Assembly (NCBI RefSeq): GCF_030462475.1
Contig: NZ_JASMRZ010000032.1
Span: 1-44,176 of the forward strand
Direction of reading: 5' to 3'
From: Variovorax sp. CAN15
Lineage (GTDB): Bacteria > Pseudomonadota > Gammaproteobacteria > Burkholderiales > Burkholderiaceae_C
Length of the DNA: 44,176 nucleotides
Shown: piece after piece, positions 24,337 to 32,348 of the stretch
How the letters are laid out: each line of letters starts with the position of its first letter
Position numbering within the stretch: position 1 is the first letter of the stretch
Program-made: the position numbers and the translations under genes
Notes under the pieces: model-generated
Told to the model about the DNA's origin: nothing
Databases searched by the model: none
Seen by the model: only the letters and a program-made list of their open reading frames with translations

Positions 24337-26439
24337 TCACGATCCAGCGGCGGCGGCCTTGGCCGCGCTGTCCTGCGCCTTGCGCGCGAACTCGGCGCGC
24401 AGCGCCTTGAGCTTCTCGCGCGGGTCTTCCCTGGTGGTGGTCTTGTCCAGCCCCATCTCGGCGATGAAGCGGCTGGGCACGCAGGGCACCATCTCGCGGC
24501 CCTGCTTGCGCTTCTTGGTCCAGCTCACGGCCAGGCTGCGCTGCGCGCGCGTGATGCCCACGTACATCAGGCGGCGCTCTTCCTGCAGGCGCTGCAGCGT
24601 GTCTTCGCTCACCTGCTGCTGGCGGCCGTTGTCGTCGTCGAGTTTGAAGGGCAGCAGGCCCTCGCTCACGCCGATCAGCATCACGTGCGGCCATTCGAGG
24701 CCCTTGGAGGCGTGCAGCGTGGAGAGCGTGACCACGTCCTGGTCCTGCTCGCGCTCGCTGATGGTGGACAGCAGCGAGATGGTCTGCGCCACCTCGAGCA
24801 GGCTCTTGCGCTCGCTCTCGATGCCGCCGCTGTCGGCGCCGGAGGTGTCGTCGAGCGTGCCGCCGGCGCGCTGCGACATCCAGTCGACGAACTCCAGCAC
24901 GTTGGTCCAGCGCGATGCCGCTGCGGCCTCGCTGTCCTCGCCGTCGTACAGGTGCTTCTCGTAGTCGATCTCCTTCAGCCAGTCGAGCATGAAGGTGCGC
25001 GAGTCTTCGGCGCCCATGGTGCGGCGCGCGCGGTATTCGAGGTCGTTGATGTAGCGGCCGAACTCGTGGATGCCCTCGAGCGTGCGCTTGGGCATCACGC
25101 TGGGCAGCGAGGGGCTGAACAGCGCCTCGAACAGGCTCAGCTTGTACTGGCTCGCGAAGCTGCCCAGGCTCGCCAGCGTGGTGTGGCCGATGCCGCGCTT
25201 GGGCGTGGTGATGGCGCGCAGGAACGCCGGGTCGTCGTCGTTGTTGACCCACAGGCGGAACCAGCCGCACAGGTCCTTGATCTCGGCGCGGTCGAAGAAG
25301 CTCTGGCCGCCCGAGACCTTGTACGGAATCTGCGCCTTGCGCAGCGCCTGCTCGAACACGCGCGCCTGATGGTTGGCGCGGTAGAGGATGGCGAAGTCGC
25401 GGTACTCCTTGTACTGCTTGCCCTGCGTGGTGGCCTCGCCCGCGCGGATGCTCACGATGCGCGCCACCGCGCGCTCGGCCTCGTGCACCTCGCTGTCGGC
25501 ATCGACGATGCGCACCGGCTCGCCTTCGCCGAGCTCGGAGAACAGCGTCTTGGGAAACAGCTTGGGGTTCGGTCCGATCACGTTGTTGGCCGCGCGCAGG
25601 ATGGCGCTTGTGGAGCGGTAGTTCTGCTCCAGCTTGATGACCTTGAGCGTCGGATAGTCCACCGGCAGCTTGCGCAGGTTGTCCAGCGTGGCGCCTCGCC
25701 AGCCGTAGATGGACTGGTCGTCGTCGCCCACCGCGGTGAAGTGGCCGCGCTCGCCGGCCAGCGCCTTGAGCACGTCGTACTGCGTGGCGTTGGTGTCCTG
25801 GTATTCGTCCACCAGGATGTGGCCCATCATGGCCTGCCACTTGGCGCGCACTTCCGGAAATTCGTAGAGCAGCTTCAGCGGCATGCCGATGAGGTCGTCG
25901 AAGTCCACGCTCTGGTAGGCCAGCAGCCGCTCTTCGTAGCGGGCCATGATCTTCGCGGTGATGCGCTCGTTGTCGTCGGCCGCCTGGGCCTCGGCCTGCG
26001 CCGCGTTCAGGCCCATGTTCTTCCACTTGCTGATGGTCCACTGCCAGATGCGGGCCGTGGCTGCGTCGGTGGTGCCGCCTGCGTCCTTCAGGATCTTGGT
26101 GACGTCGTCGCTGTCGAGGATGCTGAAGGCCTTCTTCAGGCCGAGCACGGCGCCGTCCTCGCGCATCATGCGCACGCCCAGCGCGTGGAAGGTGCACACC
26201 ACCACCTTGCGCGCGTCCTTGCCGATCAGGTGCTTCGCGCGCTCGCGCATTTCGGCGGCGGCCTTGTTGGTGAAGGTGATGGCCGCGATGCGCTGCGGCT
26301 CGATGCCCGACTGGATGAGCCGGCCGATCTTGTGGGTGATGACCCGCGTCTTGCCCGAGCCCGCGCCTGCGAGCACCAGGCAGGGACCGCTCATGTAGTT
26401 GACCGCTTCGAGCTGCGCGGGATTGAGACCGTGGGACAT
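24337..26439 (-). CDS. rep: Rep-type superfamily 1A DNA helicase
   Basis: This is a 700-aa 3'-5' ATP-dependent DNA helicase. Visible motifs in order are Walker A AGAGSGKTR, Ia T-F-T-N-K-A-A-A-E-M, II DEYQDTN, III GDDDQSIYGWRGA, IV L-E-Q-N-Y-R-S-T, V T-L-H-A-S-K-G-L-E-W and VI V-G-I-T-R-A-Q. The residues around Y-R-A-N-H-Q-A-R-V-F-E-Q and I-P-Y-K-V-S-G-G-Q-S-F-F follow E. coli Rep closely, so Rep is preferred to UvrD or PcrA. It helps replication forks pass protein roadblocks and restart. The ATG at 26439 starts at S-H-G-L-N-P-A-Q-L-E-A-V; the open frame continues upstream to 26589, but that extension is Pro/Arg-rich and unlike the family. No clear Shine-Dalgarno is present. Confidence 0.93.
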   Translation of the reverse strand: MSHGLNPAQLEAVNYMSGPCLVLAGAGSGKTRVITHKIGRLIQSGIEPQRIAAITFTNKAAAEMRERAKHLIGKDARKVVVCTFHALGVRMMREDGAVLGLKKAFSILDSDDVTKILKDAGGTTDAATARIWQWTISKWKNMGLNAAQAEAQAADDNERITAKIMARYEERLLAYQSVDFDDLIGMPLKLLYEFPEVRAKWQAMMGHILVDEYQDTNATQYDVLKALAGERGHFTAVGDDDQSIYGWRGATLDNLRKLPVDYPTLKVIKLEQNYRSTSAILRAANNVIGPNPKLFPKTLFSELGEGEPVRIVDADSEVHEAERAVARIVSIRAGEATTQGKQYKEYRDFAILYRANHQARVFEQALRKAQIPYKVSGGQSFFDRAEIKDLCGWFRLWVNNDDDPAFLRAITTPKRGIGHTTLASLGSFASQYKLSLFEALFSPSLPSVMPKRTLEGIHEFGRYINDLEYRARRTMGAEDSRTFMLDWLKEIDYEKHLYDGEDSEAAAASRWTNVLEFVDWMSQRAGGTLDDTSGADSGGIESERKSLLEVAQTISLLSTISEREQDQDVVTLSTLHASKGLEWPHVMLIGVSEGLLPFKLDDDNGRQQQVSEDTLQRLQEERRLMYVGITRAQRSLAVSWTKKRKQGREMVPCVPSRFIAEMGLDKTTTREDPREKLKALRAEFARKAQDSAAKAAAAGS

Positions 26440-26596
26440 GGGAGAAAAAGAGAACCGAAGGAACCGGAAGAGCCGAGAGAAACGCCGTGGGGAACGGCTG
26501 GCGCAAAGCGGCCAATGATACGGGGCCGGCCTTGCCGGGGTTGTAGGCCGCGGACGCCGATCCGGCCCACCGGCGGTGGGCAACGACAATGCGGCG

Positions 26597-27616
26597 GTGC
26601 TGCCTGTATTCCTTGTTACTTTCCCTTTCTTCGCGCTGATCGCGGCCGGCTACGGCGCCGCGCGCGCCCGCGTCCTGCCGCTGGATGCCATTCCCGGCCT
26701 CAACACCTTCGTGCTGTATTTCGCGCTGCCGTGCATGCTGCTGCGCTTCGGCGCGGGCACGCCCATCGGGCAGTTGCTGGACGGCAGCGTCGCACTGGTT
26801 TGGGGCATCTGCGCGCTGGTGGTGGTGGCGGGCGTGGTGGCTTTCACCCGCAACGCGCGCGTGGGCTGGAACGACGCGGCCTTCGGCGCGCTGGTGGCGG
26901 CGTTTCCGAACACCGGCTTCATGGGCGTGCCGCTGCTGGTGGCGATCCTGGGGGCACAGGCGGCTGGACCGATGATCATCGCGATTGCGTTCGACATGGT
27001 CGTCACCTCGTCGCTGTGCATTGGGCTTTCGCGGCTCGACGGGATGGGGGCGGGCGCGGCGGGCGGCGGCGCACAGGCCGCGCGCAAAGCGCTGCGCGGC
27101 ATCCTGGTCAACCCGATGCCGTGGTCGATCCTGCTGGGCGTGCTGTTGTCGGCCGCGCGCTGGCAATTGCCGGGGCCGCTGGAGCGCACCGTGGCGATGC
27201 TGGCCGATGCCGCATCGCCGGTGGCGCTGTTCACCATCGGCGCGGTGCTGGCGCGCTCGGCGCTGCTGGCGCGCGAACACGACGCCAGCGCGGCGGTGGC
27301 CGAGGCGCTGGGCACCGGCGTGCAGCCCGCGCCCAGGGCGCCCTGGGGCGACGTGCTGCCCGTGGTGGTCGTGAAATTGCTGGTGCACCCGCTGCTGATC
27401 TGGGGGCTGGGGCAGGGCGCCATCGCGCTGGGGCTGCCGCTCTCGCCCGCCGCGCTGGTGGTGATGGTGCTGGTGGCGGCATTGCCGAGCGCCAGCAACG
27501 TGTCGATGCTGGCCGAGCGCTTCGGCGCCGACAACGGCCGCATCGCCCGCATCATCCTGTGGACGACGGTGCTGGCGTTCTTCGGCTTTCCGCTGGCGGT
27601 CGGCCTGCTGCGCTGA
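26597..27616 (+). CDS. AEC-family membrane transporter
   Basis: This ~339-aa integral membrane protein has about ten predicted helices in two halves of five, separated by a hydrophilic Ala/Arg-rich loop. Motifs typical of the auxin efflux carrier family are L-N-T-F-V-L-Y-F-A-L-P-C-M-L at the start and P-N-T-G-F-M-G-V-P-L and A-L-P-S-A-S-N-V near the helix breaks. Bacterial members carry malate, malonate and other organic anions; the substrate here cannot be told. GTG at 26597 is preferred (L-P-V-F-L-V-T-F-P-F-F start); another in-frame GTG lies at 26576. It is divergent from rep and convergent with the next gene, with only 22 nt between stops. Confidence 0.88.
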   Translation: MLPVFLVTFPFFALIAAGYGAARARVLPLDAIPGLNTFVLYFALPCMLLRFGAGTPIGQLLDGSVALVWGICALVVVAGVVAFTRNARVGWNDAAFGALVAAFPNTGFMGVPLLVAILGAQAAGPMIIAIAFDMVVTSSLCIGLSRLDGMGAGAAGGGAQAARKALRGILVNPMPWSILLGVLLSAARWQLPGPLERTVAMLADAASPVALFTIGAVLARSALLAREHDASAAVAEALGTGVQPAPRAPWGDVLPVVVVKLLVHPLLIWGLGQGAIALGLPLSPAALVVMVLVAALPSASNVSMLAERFGADNGRIARIILWTTVLAFFGFPLAVGLLR

Positions 27617-27638
27617 GGCGGGCTGCGGGTGGCGATGG

Positions 27639-28355
27639 CTACGGTGTCAGCACGCCGAGCTTGTACGGGTCGGCATCGGGCAGGCGCTCGCACTTCGAGA
27701 AGTCACGGCCCTGCGTGCCGTCGCAGTAATAGGTGTTGTAGATGCGGCCGAACAGCGAAGGGCTGGCCGTGAAGAGCACGCCGTGCTCGGGCTGCCAGTT
27801 GTCCTTGGGCGCGGGGGCGTTGGCCTCCATCGGCATGGCCTGCGCCTGGGTGGCGCTCGATGCCGCCGTGGTCACGGTGGCGGCGGCAGGTGCGGGGGCA
27901 GGCGTGAAGTCGGCCAGTGTCTTGTGGGCTTCGTCGCCGCGCCAGCGCACCGCGAGCTCGGCCGCCGTGGGCCGCGCCGCCACCGGCAGCATGATGCCGT
28001 TGACCTGCAGGCCGTAGCCGAAGCGGTGTGTCTTGCCCGCGAGGAAGGCATAGGCGCAGGCGGCCATGCACTGGCCTCGCACCTCGGTCTGCACGCCGCT
28101 GGCGCGGATGGCGTCGGCAAAGGCTCCGGCTGCCTCGGCGGTGCCGCCGAACGAGTCTTCGAACACCACCGTGCGGACCGTGCCGCTGCCCAGGCGTTCG
28201 TTGAATTCCTTGATGGCGCTGCCGTCGAGCGTGCCCGACACCACCAGCCGGTTGCCCTGCAATTCCAGTTCGGCAGCCGATGCCGTGGATGCCCCGACTG
28301 CGCAGGCGAGGGCAGCCAGAGACAGAACCCAACCAGGGAAAGATGGCGGTTTCAC
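27639..28355 (-). CDS. periplasmic ClpP-like (COG3904-type) protein, catalytic Ser missing
   Basis: This 238-aa exported protein starts at GTG 28355, with aagggg 6 nt upstream and an immediate signal peptide (V-L-S-L-A-A-L-A-C-A-V-G...A-S-A-A). The ~110-aa domain after it resembles periplasmic ClpP/crotonase-fold proteins: V-V-F-E-D-S-F-G-G-T-A-E-A-A-G, then V-R-G-Q-C-M-A-A-C-A-Y-A-F. In related proteins the loop reads C-x-S-A-C with a possible catalytic Ser; here it is C96-M-A-A-C100, so peptidase activity is doubtful. An Ala/Pro-rich linker leads to a C-terminal segment with two Cys (Y-Y-C-D-G-T and F-S-K-C-E). The role is unknown. An upstream in-frame ATG at 28445 would bury the signal peptide and is less likely. 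Confidence 0.75.
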   Translation of the reverse strand: MKPPSFPGWVLSLAALACAVGASTASAAELELQGNRLVVSGTLDGSAIKEFNERLGSGTVRTVVFEDSFGGTAEAAGAFADAIRASGVQTEVRGQCMAACAYAFLAGKTHRFGYGLQVNGIMLPVAARPTAAELAVRWRGDEAHKTLADFTPAPAPAAATVTTAASSATQAQAMPMEANAPAPKDNWQPEHGVLFTASPSLFGRIYNTYYCDGTQGRDFSKCERLPDADPYKLGVLTP

Positions 28356-28582
28356 GGCGACCCCTTGCAGTGAGCGAGCAATTTTTGAACGTGGATTCCG
28401 CGCGGAGTTCGCGCGTTTACTCTGTAACAGCTTGAGCAGCGCCAAGGCCTCCCGTCAATCTTTCTTTCACAAATTTTCGGGTAAGCCATGGGTGGCCTTA
28501 AGGCATAGCGGCGTCTACTGCTTCAGTTGAATGCTTGAGTTTGCAAAACCGCTGCTACAGTGGTCGCAAGTCAAAGATGTGA
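28356..28582. other. divergent intergenic region
   Basis: This 227-nt region lies between two divergent genes, so it should hold both promoters. It is less GC-rich than its flanks. It contains a perfect 10-bp palindrome tccgcgcgga at 28397-28406. On the + strand, ttgagt (28535-28540) and tacagt (28556-28561) are 15 nt apart and could be a weak sigma-70 promoter for the small membrane protein gene. No coding signal is seen. Confidence 0.4.
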
Positions 28583-28804
28583 ATGGGGCGCGCGATGGCA
28601 ATACTGGTTCGCATCCTGTTGTGGTTTTTCTGGCTCGCCAGCGTCGGCTGGCTCTGGCATGCCGGCAAGCTCGGTACGGCCACCGCCATCGCGCTCGCCG
28701 CGCTGAGCCTGGTGGTGTTTGCGTGGCCCGTGAGCATCGCGCGGCGCCGACATGACGAACTGCGCTACGTCGATATGGGCAAGGAGCCCACCAGCTACCA
28801 CTGA
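28583..28804 (+). CDS. small two-helix membrane protein
   Basis: This 73-aa protein has two hydrophobic segments, I-L-V-R-I-L-L-W-F-F-W-L-A-S-V-G-W-L-W and A-T-A-I-A-L-A-A-L-S-L-V-V-F-A-W-P, and a short charged tail (R-R-R-H-D-E-L-R-Y-V-D-M-G-K-E-P). A second ATG at 28595 could be the true start. I do not recognise the family. It is convergent with the next gene, 17 nt apart. Coding status rests on the membrane topology, the intergenic space before it and the absence of a better frame. Confidence 0.65.
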   Translation: MGRAMAILVRILLWFFWLASVGWLWHAGKLGTATAIALAALSLVVFAWPVSIARRRHDELRYVDMGKEPTSYH

Positions 28805-28821
28805 GAATCGCGCTTGTTGGT

Positions 28822-29736
28822 TCAGGACGCCGCGCGCAGGCGTTCGAACTCGCGGTGCTTCATCGCCAGGTAGTCGTCGCGGTCCATTTCGTGCAACTGC
28901 TGCGGGTATTGCTCGGTGGCATCGAACCATGCGCCCAGGCGCTGGTCGAGTTGCCCCGGCGCCGGGGCGCCGAGGTAGCTGTCGATCGCCAGGTAGTAGC
29001 GCATGGTGTTGCGCTCCACCACGCCGCGCACGCCGCCGATGTACGCGCCGTCCTGGCCCTGCTTCGTGAAGCCCACCTTGTCGCTGCCCAGCGTGGCCAG
29101 GTAGCTCTTCATCGCGAGGCGCGCGGCGGTGCCGTAGGAATAGGCATAGCTCAGGTGGATGGCGGTCTTGCCGTTGTCGGCCGGCGCGGCCTCCAGCACG
29201 ATGCTGTAGTCGTGCGTGGAAAGCGGGCCGTCGGCCGCGCTCAGGCGCACGTACAGGTAGCCGGCATCGGTCTTGGCGAGGCTGTAGCCGAAGGTGATCT
29301 TCCGGGTGTCCGACAGCGGCTGGTCGAACTTGCGCCCGACGGCCAGTTCGAGTTGTTCGCCCCCGTTCTTCACGGCGCAGCTCTTGGTGTTCAGGTGCAG
29401 CATCAGCACCTGGCACCAGGCCGCGGGCGTGCGCAGCGCGCCGCTCACGCTGTTGAAGGGGTGATCGACCAGCGCGTAGACGTCGCCGCTCAGCCGGTCG
29501 GAGGCCTCGTTCGACTCGATGGCCAGCGGGCGCTTGAAGGCGTTGCGCGCCAGCTGCGGCGCCAGCGCCTGCAGCTTGCCGCGCAAAGCGCTCGCGCCGC
29601 CGGCCGGCGCGGCCGTCTGCGCGGGAGCCGCCGCGGGCGCCAGCGCCAGCGCCGCTGCCAGCAGCAAGGCCGGCATCGGAAGGCGGCGGGCCGTGTTCGT
29701 CATGTTCATGATCCAGTGGGCGCAACGGGTGTTCAT
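28822..29736 (-). CDS. exported protein of unknown function
   Basis: This 304-aa protein has a signal peptide (R-R-L-P-M-P-A-L-L-L-A-A-A-L-A-L-A-P-A-A-A-P-A-Q). The mature part is about 260 residues with mixed alpha/beta character, two Cys (T-P-A-A-W-C and T-K-S-C), and motifs such as G-D-V-Y-A-L-V-D-H-P-F, Y-A-Y-S-Y-G-T-A-A-R and R-Y-Y-L-A-I-D-S-Y-L. I do not recognise the family. ATG 29736 is preferred (aagg 8 nt upstream); ATGs at 29709 and 29703 start nearer the hydrophobic core. It lies 49 nt downstream of priA on the same strand and may be co-transcribed. Confidence 0.8.
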   Translation of the reverse strand: MNTRCAHWIMNMTNTARRLPMPALLLAAALALAPAAAPAQTAAPAGGASALRGKLQALAPQLARNAFKRPLAIESNEASDRLSGDVYALVDHPFNSVSGALRTPAAWCQVLMLHLNTKSCAVKNGGEQLELAVGRKFDQPLSDTRKITFGYSLAKTDAGYLYVRLSAADGPLSTHDYSIVLEAAPADNGKTAIHLSYAYSYGTAARLAMKSYLATLGSDKVGFTKQGQDGAYIGGVRGVVERNTMRYYLAIDSYLGAPAPGQLDQRLGAWFDATEQYPQQLHEMDRDDYLAMKHREFERLRAAS

Positions 29737-29785
29737 GCATGGCACCTTGGCGGCGGTTGCCGCACGGGCGTGCAGGACAAGTCGC

Positions 29786-31948
29786 TCAGATGCTGTGCGG
29801 ATCGACGTCGATCAGCCAGCGGATCACGCCCTTGCCCTCGGGCGTGCGCCGCAGCTCGTGCAGCAGCGGCTGCCACGCTGCAAGCAGCTTCTGCAGCGCG
29901 GCGCGCGAGGGGCTCTCGATCAGCATCTGCGCACGCTCCACGTTCGCCACGCGCTGGATCGCCAGCGGCACCGCCGGATAGCGCGTGACGATGTCGGCGC
30001 CCGGCAGCGACTCGGCCTGGTCGGCCGCCGTGTTCAGGAAGCCCTGCGCCACCGACTGCTCGCGCGCGTCGGCCCGCAGCAGCGCCTGGAAGGCGAAGGG
30101 CGGCATGCCGGCGGCGCGGCGCTCGTCGAGCTGCTGCGCGGCGAAGGCGGTGTAGTCGTGCCTGCGCAGCGCCATGAAGAGCGGGTGCTGCGCGTGGTGC
30201 GTCTGGACCCACATCTCGGCTTTCGCGCCCTGCGCCGCGAGGTATGCGGCGTCGCGGCCCGCGCGGCCGGCCGACTGCATCAGCAGGCTGAACAGCCGCT
30301 CGGGCGCGCGGAAGTCGCTGGAGAACAGCGCGCCGTCGGGGTTCACCGCCGCCACCAGCGTGATGCGGCGGAAGTCGTGGCCCTTGGCGATCATCTGCGT
30401 GCCCACAAGCACGTCGACCTCGCCCGCATGCACGGCCGCGAGCTGGGATTCGAGCGCGCCCTGCTTCTTCGTGCTGTCCGCGTCGATGCGTGCGATGCGC
30501 ACCGCGTTGCCATCGGGCCGCTTCACCGTGGCGAACAGCTCGGCCAGATGCTCTTCGAGCCGCTCGGTGCCGCGGCCCACCGGCGCGATGTCGGGGTTGC
30601 CGCAGGCCGGACATGCGCGCGGCACGCGTTCGGTGAAGCCGCAGTGGTGGCAGCGCAGCGTGCGGTCGATCTTGTGGAACACGCGGTACGCGCTGCAGTG
30701 CGGGCATTCGCTCTTCCAGCCGCAGTCGCCGCAGGCCAGCACCGGCGAATAGCCGCGCCGGTTGAGAAAGATCATGCTCTGCTCGCCGCGCGCGATGCGC
30801 TGGCCAATGGCGTCCAGCAGCGCGCCCGATATCACCGTCTTCGGCGGCTGCAGGTTCATGTCGACCAGCCGCACCGCCGGCAGCTCGCCCGCGCCGATGC
30901 GCGAGGGCATGGCAAGCCGAACGTAGCGCCCGCCCGGGTCTTCGCCCTCGGCGGGGCGGCTCTGGTGCCAGCTCTCGAGCGACGGCGTGGCCGAGCCCAG
31001 GATCACCTTGGCCTTCTCGCGCTGGCCGCGCCACACGGCGAGGTCGCGTGCCGAATAGCGCGCGCCTTCCTGCTGCTTGTAGCTCGGGTCGTGCTCCTCG
31101 TCGACCACGATCAGCTTCAACGCCGGGATCGACGCGAACACCGCCATGCGCGTGCCCAGCACGATGCGCGCCGCGCCGCAGTGCGCCGCCAGCCAGCTCG
31201 CCAGGCGCTGCGGGTTGGTCATGCCGCTGTGCAGCGACACCACTGCCTCGTCGCCGAAGCGCGCCTTGAAGCGGGCTTCGAGCTGCGGCGTGAGATTGAT
31301 CTCGGGCACCATCACCAGCGCCTGCGCCTCGGGCTCGCGCGCGAGCAGGTCGGCCACGCAGCGCAGGTACACCTCGGTCTTTCCGCTGCCGGTGCTGCCG
31401 GCCAGCAGGAAGGTTCCGGTTTCGGCCTCGATGCGCGCCAGCACGGCGGTCTGCTCGGCGCTCGGCGCCACGGGGTTCGACGATTCGGCCGTCTGTGCCA
31501 CCGGTCCGGCCGCGCTCTTGCGTTTGAGACGGCGCGCCAGCTGCGCCGTCGACAGGTCGCGCAGCTGCGGCGGCAGGGCCGCGAGCGCGATCTCTCCGAT
31601 CGAGCGCTGGTAGTAGCGCGCCGCGAAGGCCACGAGGTCGCGCCAGCCTTCTCCCAGCGGGGCCAGCGCATCGAGGGCCGCGCCCACCGGCTTGAGCGCC
31701 ATGTCGGGCTCGGTGCCCGCCAGCGACACCGGCTCGTTCCAGACCACGCCCAGCACCTCGCGCTTGCCCAGCGGAACGCGCACCAGCGTGCCGGGCGGCA
31801 TCGGCTCGGCGCTGGCGTAGCTCAGCAGGTCGCCGAGCGCGGCGTGCGCGGGCGTCTGCACGGCGATGTCGAGCCGCCAGGGCAGCGCCGGCGCGATGCC
31901 GTTCGTCGGATCGGGGGCCTCGTCGAGGGGGAGGCGGGCGGTGGAGAT
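29786..31948 (-). CDS. priA: primosomal helicase PriA, probable AUC start
   Basis: This replication-restart helicase is about 720 aa. It has an N-terminal DNA-binding domain (R-V-P-L-G-K-R-E-V-L-G-V-V-W), Walker A STGSGKTE, motif II DEEHD, motif III G-S-A-T-P-S-L-E-S, four zinc-binding Cys pairs between C-G-D-C and C-P-A-C, and G-T-Q-M-I-A-K-G-H-D-F. No ATG, GTG or TTG occurs in frame between the upstream stop near 32024 and the GTG at 31861. That GTG would remove the first beta strand of the family (W-R-L-D-I-A-V). A perfect aaggagga (positions 31962-31955) lies 6 nt before an ATC at 31948, which I take as the start. A sequencing error there, or the shorter GTG start, are the alternatives. 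Confidence 0.88.
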   Translation of the reverse strand: MSTARLPLDEAPDPTNGIAPALPWRLDIAVQTPAHAALGDLLSYASAEPMPPGTLVRVPLGKREVLGVVWNEPVSLAGTEPDMALKPVGAALDALAPLGEGWRDLVAFAARYYQRSIGEIALAALPPQLRDLSTAQLARRLKRKSAAGPVAQTAESSNPVAPSAEQTAVLARIEAETGTFLLAGSTGSGKTEVYLRCVADLLAREPEAQALVMVPEINLTPQLEARFKARFGDEAVVSLHSGMTNPQRLASWLAAHCGAARIVLGTRMAVFASIPALKLIVVDEEHDPSYKQQEGARYSARDLAVWRGQREKAKVILGSATPSLESWHQSRPAEGEDPGGRYVRLAMPSRIGAGELPAVRLVDMNLQPPKTVISGALLDAIGQRIARGEQSMIFLNRRGYSPVLACGDCGWKSECPHCSAYRVFHKIDRTLRCHHCGFTERVPRACPACGNPDIAPVGRGTERLEEHLAELFATVKRPDGNAVRIARIDADSTKKQGALESQLAAVHAGEVDVLVGTQMIAKGHDFRRITLVAAVNPDGALFSSDFRAPERLFSLLMQSAGRAGRDAAYLAAQGAKAEMWVQTHHAQHPLFMALRRHDYTAFAAQQLDERRAAGMPPFAFQALLRADAREQSVAQGFLNTAADQAESLPGADIVTRYPAVPLAIQRVANVERAQMLIESPSRAALQKLLAAWQPLLHELRRTPEGKGVIRWLIDVDPHSI

Positions 31949-32043
31949 GGACAGTCCTCCTTGGAACGGTTTGTTAAAAATTCTCTGAGCAAGAACGCTT
32001 AAGTCGTTGATTCTTCAGCGCTTTGGCCTTCGTCCAGAGTTTC

Positions 32044-32052
32044 TGTGGATAA
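32044..32052 (-). promoter_or_regulatory. DnaA-box match (perfect consensus)
   Basis: The minus strand reads TTATCCACA, the perfect consensus DnaA box. It lies about 95 nt upstream of the priA start in the AT-rich island. A second match is 180 nt away. It could regulate priA or titrate DnaA; binding is not shown by sequence alone. Confidence 0.45.
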
Positions 32053-32084
32053 CTTTGTTGACAAGCAGGCTGGACTCGCTGCCA

Positions 32085-32103
32085 AGCCTTGAAAATCAAG
32101 GCT
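32085..32103. repeat. perfect 8-bp inverted repeat
   Basis: agccttga (32085-32092) and tcaaggct (32096-32103) form a perfect stem with an aaa centre. There is no adjacent T run on either strand, so it is a better candidate operator or protein site than a terminator. Confidence 0.5.
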
Positions 32104-32230
32104 CCGGCTGGAATGCCCGGAAAAAAAGCAAAGTTCAAATCCTATATAAATCAATGACTTAGCTTTGCTATCTCTTTGGAAGCAAGGAAGATGGGTAACC
32201 CGGAAATCTTGCGCACTGCAACACGTGTTT

Positions 32231-32239
32231 TGTGCATAA
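32231..32239 (-). promoter_or_regulatory. DnaA-box match (TTATGCACA)
   Basis: The minus strand reads TTATGCACA, which fits the relaxed DnaA consensus TTWTNCACA. It is directly next to the palindrome aacacgtgtt at 32220-32229 and in the same orientation as the perfect box at 32044. Confidence 0.35.
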
Positions 32240-32348
32240 GTGCGGTTGCGTATACCGTTTTTGCGCTTGACAAACCGCCGCGAACCGCTTTTCCGGGCCG
32301 CCGCAACGGCGCTGGGCCGGCTCCCGCTGTTAACAGTCTCAGGCCCGC

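Larger units (their letters stand above)
31949..32348. other. AT-rich intergenic region between hemE and priA
   Basis: This 400-nt region has clearly lower GC than the rest of the window, with A/T runs (aaaaaaagc, tatataaat) around 32121-32155. It holds the priA ribosome binding site, two DnaA-box matches, an 8-bp perfect inverted repeat and a 10-bp palindrome aacacgtgtt at 32220-32229. No open frame in it looks coding. The priA promoter should lie here, but I could not pick a convincing -35/-10 pair. Confidence 0.6.

Noticed and set aside
24295..27729. 1144-codon plus-strand frame across rep and the AEC gene
   Set aside because: It overlaps two well-supported genes in other frames and has an Ala/Arg/Gly-biased shadow composition.
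29519..32002. 827-codon plus-strand frame opposite priA
   Set aside because: PriA on the other strand has all its helicase and zinc motifs; this frame has none.
32000..32348. Chromosomal origin of replication
   Set aside because: Only two DnaA-box matches, no 13-mer DNA-unwinding repeats that I can identify, and no dnaA, dnaN, gyrB or rpmH nearby.
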